Shown: positions 24,994 to 32,047 of the stretch, piece after piece | Layout of the letters: the number at the start of each line of letters is the position of its first letter | How positions within the stretch are numbered: the first letter of the stretch is position 1 | From: Bacteroidota bacterium | Lineage (GTDB): Bacteria > Bacteroidota > Bacteroidia > Bacteroidales > FEN-979 | Reading direction: 5' to 3' | Length of the DNA: 64,000 bases | Assembly (NCBI GenBank): GCA_026391805.1 | Contig: JAPLDJ010000024.1 | Coordinates: forward strand, 106,014 to 170,013 | Made by a program: the position numbers and the translations under genes | The notes under the pieces: model-generated | What the model saw: only the letters and a program-made list of their open reading frames with translations | Database searches by the model: none | What the model was told of the DNA's origin: nothing

Positions 24994-25065
24994 AAGTATC
25001 ACACAGATGACAGGGAAGTATCACAGCCCTTGAATCATATACAACAATTAAGATGTCTAATTTTG
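24994..25065 (+). promoter_or_regulatory. Two AAGTATCACA boxes and -7 box before the NifX-like gene
   Basis: AAGTATCACA occurs at 24994-25003 and 25016-25025, start to start 22 bp (two helical turns). The -7 box TAATTTTG (25058-25065) follows, 47 bp before the ATG. The boxes resemble half of the CRP/FNR palindrome and part of the 23-bp element in reverse orientation (AAGTATCAC). Which regulator binds is not determined. Confidence 0.5.
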
Positions 25066-25112
25066 AATTCTCAATCACTACGGATCAAACCGATCAATAA
25101 AACCAGAAAAAA

Positions 25113-25454
25113 ATGAAAATAGCGATTCCCACAGAAGACGGACTGACCATCAGTCAGAATTTTGCAACGGCAAAGGAATACCTCGTGTCGACCATACAAT
25201 TGGGCGAAATTGTCCGCCAGGAAATGCGGTTGAATTCCCCGGCTGAAATCATGGCCGTCGAAGAGAAAACATGCCGTAATATTGAAGATTGCGAGAAAGT
25301 GATGGTCAGGGAAATCGACCCTGAACAGATGGATTATCTGAAGATCCATAAAAAGGAAATAATAAGAACCAGGGAGGCGAATATTACAGAAGCGCTCATT
25401 AAATTCCTGGATTTTTCGTCGCATGAAGAAACCAATACCTGTTGTTGTCCCTGA
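25113..25454 (+). CDS. NifX/NafY-like iron-sulfur-cofactor-binding fold protein
   Basis: A 113-residue protein beginning MKIAIPTEDGLTISQNF, the typical opening of the NifB/NifX/NafY (dinitrogenase Fe-Mo cofactor) family, ending in a Cys-rich tail (NTCCCP). It is most similar within the window to the protein at 38118-38483 (same IPTxDG, GEIV..EMR.N and EIM pattern), so the two bracket the Dsr/Qmo cluster as paralogues. No nitrogenase genes are present. Family members bind metal-sulfur clusters or act as scaffolds; the role here is unknown. The canonical HFG motif is missing. Confidence 0.75.
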   Translation: MKIAIPTEDGLTISQNFATAKEYLVSTIQLGEIVRQEMRLNSPAEIMAVEEKTCRNIEDCEKVMVREIDPEQMDYLKIHKKEIIRTREANITEALIKFLDFSSHEETNTCCCP

Positions 25455-25524
25455 TCATGAAAGAACATAGAATAATCTGCCCGGTTTTCTCCAAACACAT
25501 TATTTCAGATTTTTTAATTAATTA

Positions 25525-27051
25525 ATGCCGATGATTCCTGTTGACCATTATGATTTGAGTATTGCTGTACCTGTGAAGGACAGGATGAGTCTTGAACATT
25601 ATTTTGAAAAATTCCGGATCAATACCGTTGGTTACAATCATCGTTATACGACACCTTATGGTGAGAAGATCATGCTCTATGCAGATTGGATCGGCAGCGG
25701 AAGATTATATCACCCGATTGAAAATACGATGTTAAACTCATTGGGCCCTTTCATCGGGAATACGCACACTGAAACCAGCGAGAATGGACGGCTGATGACG
25801 CAGGCATATGAACTGGCCCATCAGAAGATAAAGAACCATGTCAACGCAGGAAGCAGCGATGTGATCCTGACCACGGGCTATGGAATGACCGGGGCTATCG
25901 TAAAATTTCAGCGCATCCTGGGAATGAAATCGTGTGGGGAAATATCGCATCATGCCTGCATAAAAGAATCTGAAAGACCGGTGGTTTTTGTGACGCACAT
26001 GGAACATCATTCAAACCAGACCACATGGTATGAGACTTCCGCTGATGTTGTCGTTATTGAACCGGGGAAAGATCTTCTTGTTGATCCGGTGAAACTGGAA
26101 GAGGCACTTCAGAAGTATAAGGACAGGAAGCCGAAAATCGGTTCTTTTACGGCCTGTTCCAATGTCACCGGTATCCGGACTCCTTATCATCAGATGGCGA
26201 GAATAATGCACGAGCACGGTGGTGTTGCCTTCATCGATTTTGCCGCATCTGCACCCTATGATGAGATCAACATGCATCCTGCTGATCCGCTGGAGAAACT
26301 TGACGCCATCTTTTTCTCCCCGCATAAATTCCTGGGCGGTCCGGGATCATCGGGAGTTCTCATTTTTGATTCTTCCCTTTATAATAATAAAACCCCCGAT
26401 CAGCCCGGAGGAGGGACCGTTGACTGGACCAATCCCTGGGGCGAATATAAATTCATCGATAACATCGAGATCCGTGAAGATGGCGGCACACCTGGTTTTC
26501 TTCAGGCCATACGGACGGCCTTGGCACTGGAGCTTAAAAGCCAAATGGGAGTCGAAAAAATGCACCGGCGCGAAAAGAAACTGATCGCCTGCGCCTTCGC
26601 CGGCATGCGGAAGATCCAAGGTTTGCACATCCTGGCTGATCCCATTGAAGACCGGCTTGGAGTCATCTCGTTTTACCTCGATTCCATTCATTATAACCTG
26701 GTGGTGCGGTTGCTCAGCGACCGGTTTGGCATCCAGGTAAGGGGCGGTTGCGTATGCGCCGGTACTTACGGGCATTACCTCCTTAATGTCAGTCATGAAA
26801 AATCAAAAGCGATCACCGATAAGATCGATCGTGGAGATCTGTCTGAAAAACCAGGATGGGTAAGGCTTTCCATTCATCCAACCATGAAAGACCAGGAACT
26901 GGATTACATCCTCGATGCAGTACAGCAGATCCGGCAGAATCATCAAAGATGGAGTATGGATTATTCCTACGACAGGAATACGAATGAGTTTCACTACAGC
27001 GGCGATTTTAAGGATATCCTGATTGTTGATCCATGGTTTACACTTGAATGA
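25525..27051 (+). CDS. Class V aminotransferase / cysteine-desulfurase-like enzyme (508 aa)
   Basis: A PLP enzyme of fold type I, subfamily class V. The PLP lysine is in FFSPHKFLGGPGSSGVL; the pyridoxal-binding Asp is in GGVAFIDFAAS; the C-terminal GGCVCAGTYG carries a loop Cys as in group II cysteine desulfurases. At 508 residues it is about 100 longer than SufS/NifS, with an N-terminal extension (YDLSIAVPVKDRMSLEHYFEKF) and C-terminal tail. It probably supplies or handles sulfane sulfur for the DsrC/TusA relay encoded downstream (inference). The gap to dsrC is 43 bp. Confidence 0.85.
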   Translation: MPMIPVDHYDLSIAVPVKDRMSLEHYFEKFRINTVGYNHRYTTPYGEKIMLYADWIGSGRLYHPIENTMLNSLGPFIGNTHTETSENGRLMTQAYELAHQKIKNHVNAGSSDVILTTGYGMTGAIVKFQRILGMKSCGEISHHACIKESERPVVFVTHMEHHSNQTTWYETSADVVVIEPGKDLLVDPVKLEEALQKYKDRKPKIGSFTACSNVTGIRTPYHQMARIMHEHGGVAFIDFAASAPYDEINMHPADPLEKLDAIFFSPHKFLGGPGSSGVLIFDSSLYNNKTPDQPGGGTVDWTNPWGEYKFIDNIEIREDGGTPGFLQAIRTALALELKSQMGVEKMHRREKKLIACAFAGMRKIQGLHILADPIEDRLGVISFYLDSIHYNLVVRLLSDRFGIQVRGGCVCAGTYGHYLLNVSHEKSKAITDKIDRGDLSEKPGWVRLSIHPTMKDQELDYILDAVQQIRQNHQRWSMDYSYDRNTNEFHYSGDFKDILIVDPWFTLE

Positions 27052-27094
27052 AGACAGAAGATAAATTTTAAACAACGAAAAACAGCTCAATACT

Positions 27095-27412
27095 ATGCCA
27101 ACACTGGAAATCGAAGGAAAGGCCTTCTCTGTTGACGGAGATGGTTTTTTATCCACGCCGGAGCTCTGGAACGAAGATGTGGCCCGGCTTTTTGCTAAAT
27201 ATGACGGAATCGAAGCATTGAGTGAAAGACACTGGTCGATCATTAAAATCATCCGCAGGAACTGGGAGGAGAAAGCCATGGCCCCCATGATCCGGACCAT
27301 CTGCCAGGAGACCGGGATCAAACTTCGCGAGATCTATGAATTATTCCCGCTCGGACCGGCACGGGGCGCATGCAAGGTTGCGGGATTACCGAAACCGGAT
27401 GGCTGTGTTTAG
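27095..27412 (+). CDS. dsrC: DsrC, sulfur-carrier protein
   Basis: A 105-residue DsrC/TusE-family protein. The C-terminal arm ACKVAGLPKPDGCV has both redox cysteines, C93 and C104, with exactly ten residues between them. TusE keeps only the last one, so this is a true DsrC (established criterion). DsrC carries sulfur as a trisulfide or persulfide, which DsrK of the DsrMKJOP complex reduces. The dsrM- and dsrK-like genes follow directly, supporting that partnership. dsrAB are not in the window. Confidence 0.95.
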   Translation: MPTLEIEGKAFSVDGDGFLSTPELWNEDVARLFAKYDGIEALSERHWSIIKIIRRNWEEKAMAPMIRTICQETGIKLREIYELFPLGPARGACKVAGLPKPDGCV

Positions 27413-27426
27413 TTAATCCTGACAAG

Positions 27427-28047
27427 ATGCACTGGTATCACTGGATCTCACTGGCCTCCCTCGGTATCTGCCTCCTCCTTTCCCTGGTTCACCTGATCCG
27501 TTTGATACGGCTCGGGAGACCAACCGAATATGCAACGCCGGCAGGAAAGATCAATCCTGCTATCGGTTATTCATTCACCGGGGCCATGAGCCCTGCGAAG
27601 AAAGAAACGGCGTTTCTGCATCTGCCGACCTATTTTGCCGGGATCGCTTATCACCTTGGTACTTTTTTAGCCATACTTCTTTTTTTCCTGTCCTGGACAG
27701 GAATTACATACCCGGTTGTACTCAGATTTGCCATGGCCATCTTTCTTTTAGCAACTTCAGGCTGCGGTTCAGGTATCCTGATCAAACGCATGCTGAAAAA
27801 GGGGCTAAGGTCGTTGTCAAATCCCGATGATTATATATCGAATATCCTCGTGACCTTCTTCCAGATGGTAACGGCAGTTGTTCTTCTATGGGACAAGGCA
27901 TATCCGGTTTACTTTATTCTGACCAGTATGTTGCTCCTCTATTTTCCTGCAGGAAAGCTCAAACATGCAATCTATTTCTTTGCAGCACGGTATCACCTTG
28001 GATTTTTCTACGGGTGGCGCGGTGTATGGCCACCAAAACAAGCTTAA
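27427..28047 (+). CDS. DsrM-like membrane subunit
   Basis: The start is set at ATG 27427 (MHWYHWISLASLGICLLL), 14 bp after dsrC; the frame is open further upstream but overlaps dsrC. The 206-residue protein has five to six membrane helices with histidines placed as in NarI/DsrM-type cytochrome b subunits (FLHLPTYFAGIAYHLGTFLAI, HAIYFFAARYHLGFFYGWRG; partly quoted). It would take electrons from quinol and pass them to the DsrK-like partner encoded next. The two conserved features, gene order and overlap with dsrK, match dsrMK. Heme ligands are inferred. Confidence 0.82.
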   Translation: MHWYHWISLASLGICLLLSLVHLIRLIRLGRPTEYATPAGKINPAIGYSFTGAMSPAKKETAFLHLPTYFAGIAYHLGTFLAILLFFLSWTGITYPVVLRFAMAIFLLATSGCGSGILIKRMLKKGLRSLSNPDDYISNILVTFFQMVTAVVLLWDKAYPVYFILTSMLLLYFPAGKLKHAIYFFAARYHLGFFYGWRGVWPPKQA

Positions 28048-29366
28048 CGGAAACAGGGATGGAAGTTTTAACCAACGGACAGATCACGAAAGGACTTGAA
28101 GTATTTGAGCAACCGGCCGGCAGTAAGCTGCTGACGCACCTGAACAGCTGTGTTCATTGCGGACTTTGCGCAGAGAGCTGCATTTATTATCTGACCACTG
28201 GCGATGATCGTTTCACCCCGGCACGCAAGGTTGATATCGTCTCTTCAGTTTATCGCAGGTACCGTACGTTCACAGGAAAAAATCTGCCATGGCTTGTGAA
28301 TGCCCGCGAACTGAACAGGGCAACAACGGATGAGATGGTGGACCTGCTTTTCGGCGCCTGCACGATGTGTGGCCGCTGCACCATGCATTGCTCCATCGGC
28401 GTCGACATCGCGTACCTTGTCAGGACCGGCAGAACCATGCTTTCCAATATGGGAATGGTCCCGGCAACCTTGCAGTCTACGGTTAACGCGGCGGTTGAAA
28501 GCGGAAATAACATGAGCATTCCTACCGATGAGTTTGTTGCCACACTCCAGTGGATGGAAGAGGAACTGATCGATGAAGTGGCAGACCCAAACGCCCGTAT
28601 CCCGGTCAATGAAACCGGTGCCAGGATCCTATATACGCTGAATCCGAGGGAGCCGAAATTCTTTCCGCTCTCCATCTCGGCCATGGCAAAGATCTTTTTT
28701 GCAGCAGGAGAGAGCTGGTCCCTTTCGACGAAGATGTATGATGTGACAAACTACGCATACTTTTCAGGAAATCCGTCTGAAGCGCGACTGATCGCCGAAA
28801 GGCTTCGGAGAGAAACCGGCGATCTTAAAGCAAAAACATTGGTACTTGCGGAATGCGGGCATGGATCAAGGGCTTTCCGGTGGGAAGCGCCGAATTACCT
28901 TCAGGAACATTTTCCCTTTGAAGTGAAAACATCAGTGGAACTGATTGCGGAATATATCCGTGATGGGAAGATCCGCCTTGATCCGGAAAAAATTAAGGAT
29001 GTTGTGACGCTTCACGATCCCTGCAACCTTGTCAGGAACGGGGGGATCATTCACGAACAACGGTACATACTGAAACACTTTGTCCCTGATTTTGTTGAGA
29101 TGACACCATCCGGTACCGACAATTATTGCTGCGGAGGAGGTGGTGGGCAACTGGCCATGAGTGAATACAACGACCGCCGGATGAAGATTGCAGAAGTCAA
29201 GGCTGAACAGATAAGGAAAACAAGAGCAAAAATAGTTGTGACCCCATGCCATAACTGTGTGGATCAGCTCAGCCAGATCAATATAACCTTTAAGCTGGGC
29301 GTGAAGATCGTCACCCTTGCCGAAATTGTTGCCGATGCCCTGATCCTGGAAAATGAAAAGAAATAA
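28026..29366 (+). CDS. DsrK-like (HdrD-type) iron-sulfur reductase subunit
   Basis: ATG 28026 overlaps the dsrM-like stop; ATG 28059 is an alternative. The 446-residue protein has two 4Fe-4S motifs (CVHCGLCAESC and CTMCGRCTMHC) in the N-terminal half and a CCG domain: CX34CCX38CX2C, visible as HDPCN, NYCCGGG and TPCHNC. CCG domains bind the special cubane that cleaves heterodisulfides in HdrB/D, and in DsrK the DsrC trisulfide (established). Coupled translation with the membrane subunit supports a two-subunit menaquinol:DsrC reductase. No DsrJ, O or P genes follow, so it is the minimal MK form. Confidence 0.9.
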   Translation: MATKTSLTETGMEVLTNGQITKGLEVFEQPAGSKLLTHLNSCVHCGLCAESCIYYLTTGDDRFTPARKVDIVSSVYRRYRTFTGKNLPWLVNARELNRATTDEMVDLLFGACTMCGRCTMHCSIGVDIAYLVRTGRTMLSNMGMVPATLQSTVNAAVESGNNMSIPTDEFVATLQWMEEELIDEVADPNARIPVNETGARILYTLNPREPKFFPLSISAMAKIFFAAGESWSLSTKMYDVTNYAYFSGNPSEARLIAERLRRETGDLKAKTLVLAECGHGSRAFRWEAPNYLQEHFPFEVKTSVELIAEYIRDGKIRLDPEKIKDVVTLHDPCNLVRNGGIIHEQRYILKHFVPDFVEMTPSGTDNYCCGGGGGQLAMSEYNDRRMKIAEVKAEQIRKTRAKIVVTPCHNCVDQLSQINITFKLGVKIVTLAEIVADALILENEKK

Positions 29367-29393
29367 GCTCATACTAATAAACTCAATCCAGCC

Positions 29394-30596
29394 ATGAGTA
29401 CCATGATTTACCTCGACAATTCTGCTACCACCTTTCCGAAACCCAATGTGGTGTATGATTTTATGACGGATTTTTACCGGAAACACGGGGTCAACCCGGG
29501 CCGTTCGGGTTTTGATGCAGCCATCGAGACGGAAGAGGTCATACAGGATACGCGGAAGATGCTGACTTCTTTCTTTAATGGAGATGATCCAAACCGGTTA
29601 ACCTTCAGCTATAACGCCAGCGATTCACTGAACATGATCCTGCAGGGACTTGCCGATACCGGCGACCATGTGATCACCACCATGCTGGAACACAACTCTG
29701 TTCTGCGCCCGCTGCATCACATGCAACTGAACGGAATGATCGATGTAACTTACATCCCTTTTGATGAACATGGATACGTGGATCCGGGGGATGTCAGGAA
29801 GGCCCTCCGGAAAAACACAAAGATGGTGGTCGTGAACCATTGTTCAAATGTGATCGGCACAGTGCAGCCAATGGCTGCCATAGGTAAGATCTGCAAAGAA
29901 GCCGGGGTCTGGTTTGTGGCCGACTGCAGTCAGAGCGCCGGAGTTATCCCGATCGACATGAAAGCGATGGGGATCGATGTTGTGGTGTTCACCGGGCATA
30001 AATGCCTGATGGGGCCGACCGGGATTGGCGGCTCCTATGTGATGGAAGGAGTTCCTGTCAGGATCACCCGCTTTGGTGGAACCGGGGTCAAATCTGCCCA
30101 GAAGACGCACCTGGAAGAATACCCGTATCACCTCGAATGCGGCACACTGAATATCGTCGGGGTTGCGGGGTTGCATGCGGGGTTGAAATGGGTACAGGAG
30201 CAGGGGATCGATCAGCTTCACGAAAAAGAGATCAGGCTCTGGGACAGGCTCAGGAAGGGCGTACAGAAGATTGAGAACGTAATCACCTATTGCGCTGAAA
30301 ACACAGAGAATCAAAATCCGGTACTCAGCCTGAACATTAAAGGTTTTGAAGCGGGAGATGTCGGGATCATGCTGGATGTGGACTACAACATTGCCTGCCG
30401 CACCGGTTTACAATGTGCCCCGCTGGTTCATGCCCGGCTGGGAACCGATAAAATCCATGGGACCGTCCGTTTGAGTGCAGGTCCTTTCAATACTGCGGAA
30501 CAGATTGACTTTACCATCAAAGCGATCGAAGAGATCGCCTCGATCAGGAAAGAAGTTAAAGTATCACCCCAAAAATCAGGGATAAAAATAATGTGA
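29394..30596 (+). CDS. Class V aminotransferase / cysteine desulfurase-like enzyme (400 aa)
   Basis: A 400-residue PLP enzyme starting MSTMIYLDNSATTFPKP, typical of NifS/SufS-like proteins. The PLP lysine lies in FTGHKCLMGPTGIGG, followed by the substrate loop CRTGLQCAPLVHARLGT with a Cys where group II desulfurases have theirs. Closest in layout to the CsdA/SufS-type proteins annotated as aminotransferase class V in anaerobes. Together with the 508-residue homologue it brackets dsrC-dsrMK, 27 bp after dsrK. It likely produces persulfide for TusA/DsrE2 (inference). Its stop codon overlaps a CRP/FNR palindrome. Confidence 0.87.
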   Translation: MSTMIYLDNSATTFPKPNVVYDFMTDFYRKHGVNPGRSGFDAAIETEEVIQDTRKMLTSFFNGDDPNRLTFSYNASDSLNMILQGLADTGDHVITTMLEHNSVLRPLHHMQLNGMIDVTYIPFDEHGYVDPGDVRKALRKNTKMVVVNHCSNVIGTVQPMAAIGKICKEAGVWFVADCSQSAGVIPIDMKAMGIDVVVFTGHKCLMGPTGIGGSYVMEGVPVRITRFGGTGVKSAQKTHLEEYPYHLECGTLNIVGVAGLHAGLKWVQEQGIDQLHEKEIRLWDRLRKGVQKIENVITYCAENTENQNPVLSLNIKGFEAGDVGIMLDVDYNIACRTGLQCAPLVHARLGTDKIHGTVRLSAGPFNTAEQIDFTIKAIEEIASIRKEVKVSPQKSGIKIM

Positions 30597-30669
30597 TATG
30601 GATCACATTTATTTGTGAAACAAATCACAATATATTTTTATTGTTTATTAATTCACAATGCTACCTTTG
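30592..30669 (+). promoter_or_regulatory. Tandem CRP/FNR palindromes and promoter for dsrE2-tusA-hdr operon
   Basis: TGTGAT-ATGG-ATCACA at 30592-30607 and TGTGA-AACAAA-TCACA at 30614-30629, centres 22 bp apart, are followed by the -7 box TACCTTTG (30662-30669). Predicted site centres are near -76 and -54 from the transcription start, positions suited to activation. The recognition sequence fits the RExxxR helix of the Crp/Fnr protein encoded at 24.2-24.9 kb. Confidence 0.8.
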
Positions 30670-30713
30670 CCCCTCAAACATGAACATATATATATACTAA
30701 AATACCATACGTT

Positions 30714-31259
30714 ATGGAACTCGACTTACAAAAACAGATAGATGAATTAAAAGCAAAGGTTTCCAGGATGGAAGCCGGAACAAAAGATCAGTTATCCATG
30801 GTTGTTTTTTCGGGCGACCTGGACAAGATCCTGGCCGCCATGATCATTGCAACAGGTGCTGCCGCCTATGATATGAAAGTAAAGCTCTTCTTTACCTTTT
30901 GGGCGACTGCAGCATTGCGTGATCCGAAGAAGAATGGCAAAGGGAAAAACATAATCGAAAAGATGTTCGGAATGATGCTGCCCAAAGGGAGTTCAAAGGT
31001 GACGCTTTCAAAGATGCACATGGCAGGGATGGGAACAGCAATGATCAAAAGCATCATGAAGAAGCACAAGGTGGCGTCGCTTCCGGAGATGTTTAAGATT
31101 GCAGGTGAACTCGGCATTGATATCAATATCTGCGAGATGTCGATGAACCTGATGGGATTTAAAAAAGAGGAGATGATCGATTACCCGAACATGACGGTTT
31201 GTGGTGTGGCAACTTTCCTTTCGGATGCCCAGGAAAGCAAGATTCAATTATTCATATAA
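30714..31259 (+). CDS. DsrE2-like sulfurtransferase (DsrE/DsrF/DsrH-like)
   Basis: A 181-residue protein of the DsrE_2 family: an N-terminal coiled coil (LQKQIDELKAKVSRMEA), then SMVVFSGDLDKILAAMIIATGAAAYDMKVKLFF, and the end DYPNMTVCGVATFLSDAQ with the family Cys in the NMTVCGVATFL context (a second Cys lies in INICEMSM). DsrE2 proteins accept persulfide sulfur and pass it between rhodanese, TusA and DsrC (established for sulfur oxidisers). tusA follows 14 bp later. It is the first gene after the CRP/FNR-controlled promoter. Confidence 0.88.
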   Translation: MELDLQKQIDELKAKVSRMEAGTKDQLSMVVFSGDLDKILAAMIIATGAAAYDMKVKLFFTFWATAALRDPKKNGKGKNIIEKMFGMMLPKGSSKVTLSKMHMAGMGTAMIKSIMKKHKVASLPEMFKIAGELGIDINICEMSMNLMGFKKEEMIDYPNMTVCGVATFLSDAQESKIQLFI

Positions 31260-31273
31260 AAACACTGACTCAC

Positions 31274-31525
31274 ATGACGACTGAAGAATTAAAGAGCCTG
31301 AAATCAAACGCAATTGTCGATGCCCGCGGAACCGCTTGTCCTGGTCCATTATTAGCGGCCAAAAAAGGGATCGGCGAAATCGAATCCGGAGAGATCATGG
31401 AAATCTATTCCTCCGACGAGGGAACGAAAAACGACATCCCGAAATGGTGCCAGAAGATGAGCCATGAATTTCTCGGGATCGTTGAAGAAGACAGCTATTC
31501 GAGGCTGTTCCTGAAGAAAGCTTAA
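31274..31525 (+). CDS. TusA/SirA-family sulfur carrier
   Basis: An 83-residue protein with the TusA signature around C22: VDARGTACPGPLLAAKKGI. This Cys holds a persulfide. TusA moves sulfur from cysteine desulfurases or rhodaneses to DsrE-type partners and DsrC. The start at ATG 31274 places the CPGP motif where expected (residues 22-25). It lies between dsrE2 and the Hdr/Qmo genes, the gene order of sulfur-transfer operons. Confidence 0.92.
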   Translation: MTTEELKSLKSNAIVDARGTACPGPLLAAKKGIGEIESGEIMEIYSSDEGTKNDIPKWCQKMSHEFLGIVEEDSYSRLFLKKA

Positions 31526-31645
31526 CGGGAACCCTGTCCGGGTCCTCGTACCTCACGTATCTTTTTTTTTAATGAGGAGAAGGATTCCTGGCAAGGATCC
31601 CTTTGGTTACCATTGCCTGCATGTAAACCAACACATTTATCAATC

Positions 31646-32047
31646 ATGGAAAAAAAACATTCCCGCCCAAAGATCCTGGTTTTTTCGACCGATAAAATAT
31701 CGGATCCGGGAATCGATCAGGCCGGTTTACGGAAGATCCATTATTCGCCGGCTGTATATGTGATCAGCCTGCCCTGTTCATCGGGCATCAAGCCCCGCTG
31801 GATCCTTCATGCTTTCAAACAGGGATTCGACGGCGTCTTCATCGCAGCCGACGGACATGAATGTTCCTACAGTCCGAGGTGCCCTGAACTGACCAACCGG
31901 ATCATCGAGGAATCACAGGTCCTGATGAAGGAAAACGGGATCAGTCCGAAACGGATCCGGATGGCGGCCATCTGTTCGGTTTGCGCCGAGCCTTTTGCCA
32001 GCCATATGAACAATTTTACTAAAATCTTAGCCGAACTCGAAGAATGA
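31646..32047 (+). CDS. MvhD/FlpD-like iron-sulfur electron-transfer protein
   Basis: A 133-residue protein of the MvhD (hydrogenase iron-sulfur subunit / delta subunit) family. Cys residues are arranged as LPCSSGIKPRW, ADGHECSYSPRCPE and ICSVCAEPF, consistent with a 2Fe-2S centre. In methanogens MvhD passes electrons from a donor to HdrA; in sulfate reducers the same domain is fused to the C-terminus of QmoB. Here it is a free protein whose stop overlaps the start of the following HdrA gene (ATGA), so the two are translationally coupled. The start is at ATG 31646; 11 more upstream codons are open. Confidence 0.88.
   Translation: MEKKHSRPKILVFSTDKISDPGIDQAGLRKIHYSPAVYVISLPCSSGIKPRWILHAFKQGFDGVFIAADGHECSYSPRCPELTNRIIEESQVLMKENGISPKRIRMAAICSVCAEPFASHMNNFTKILAELEE

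Noticed and set aside
27095..27412. TusE (tRNA thiolation) instead of DsrC
   Set aside because: Both C-terminal cysteines are present with ten residues between them and dsrMK follows; TusE has only the last Cys, and no tusBCD or mnmA is nearby.
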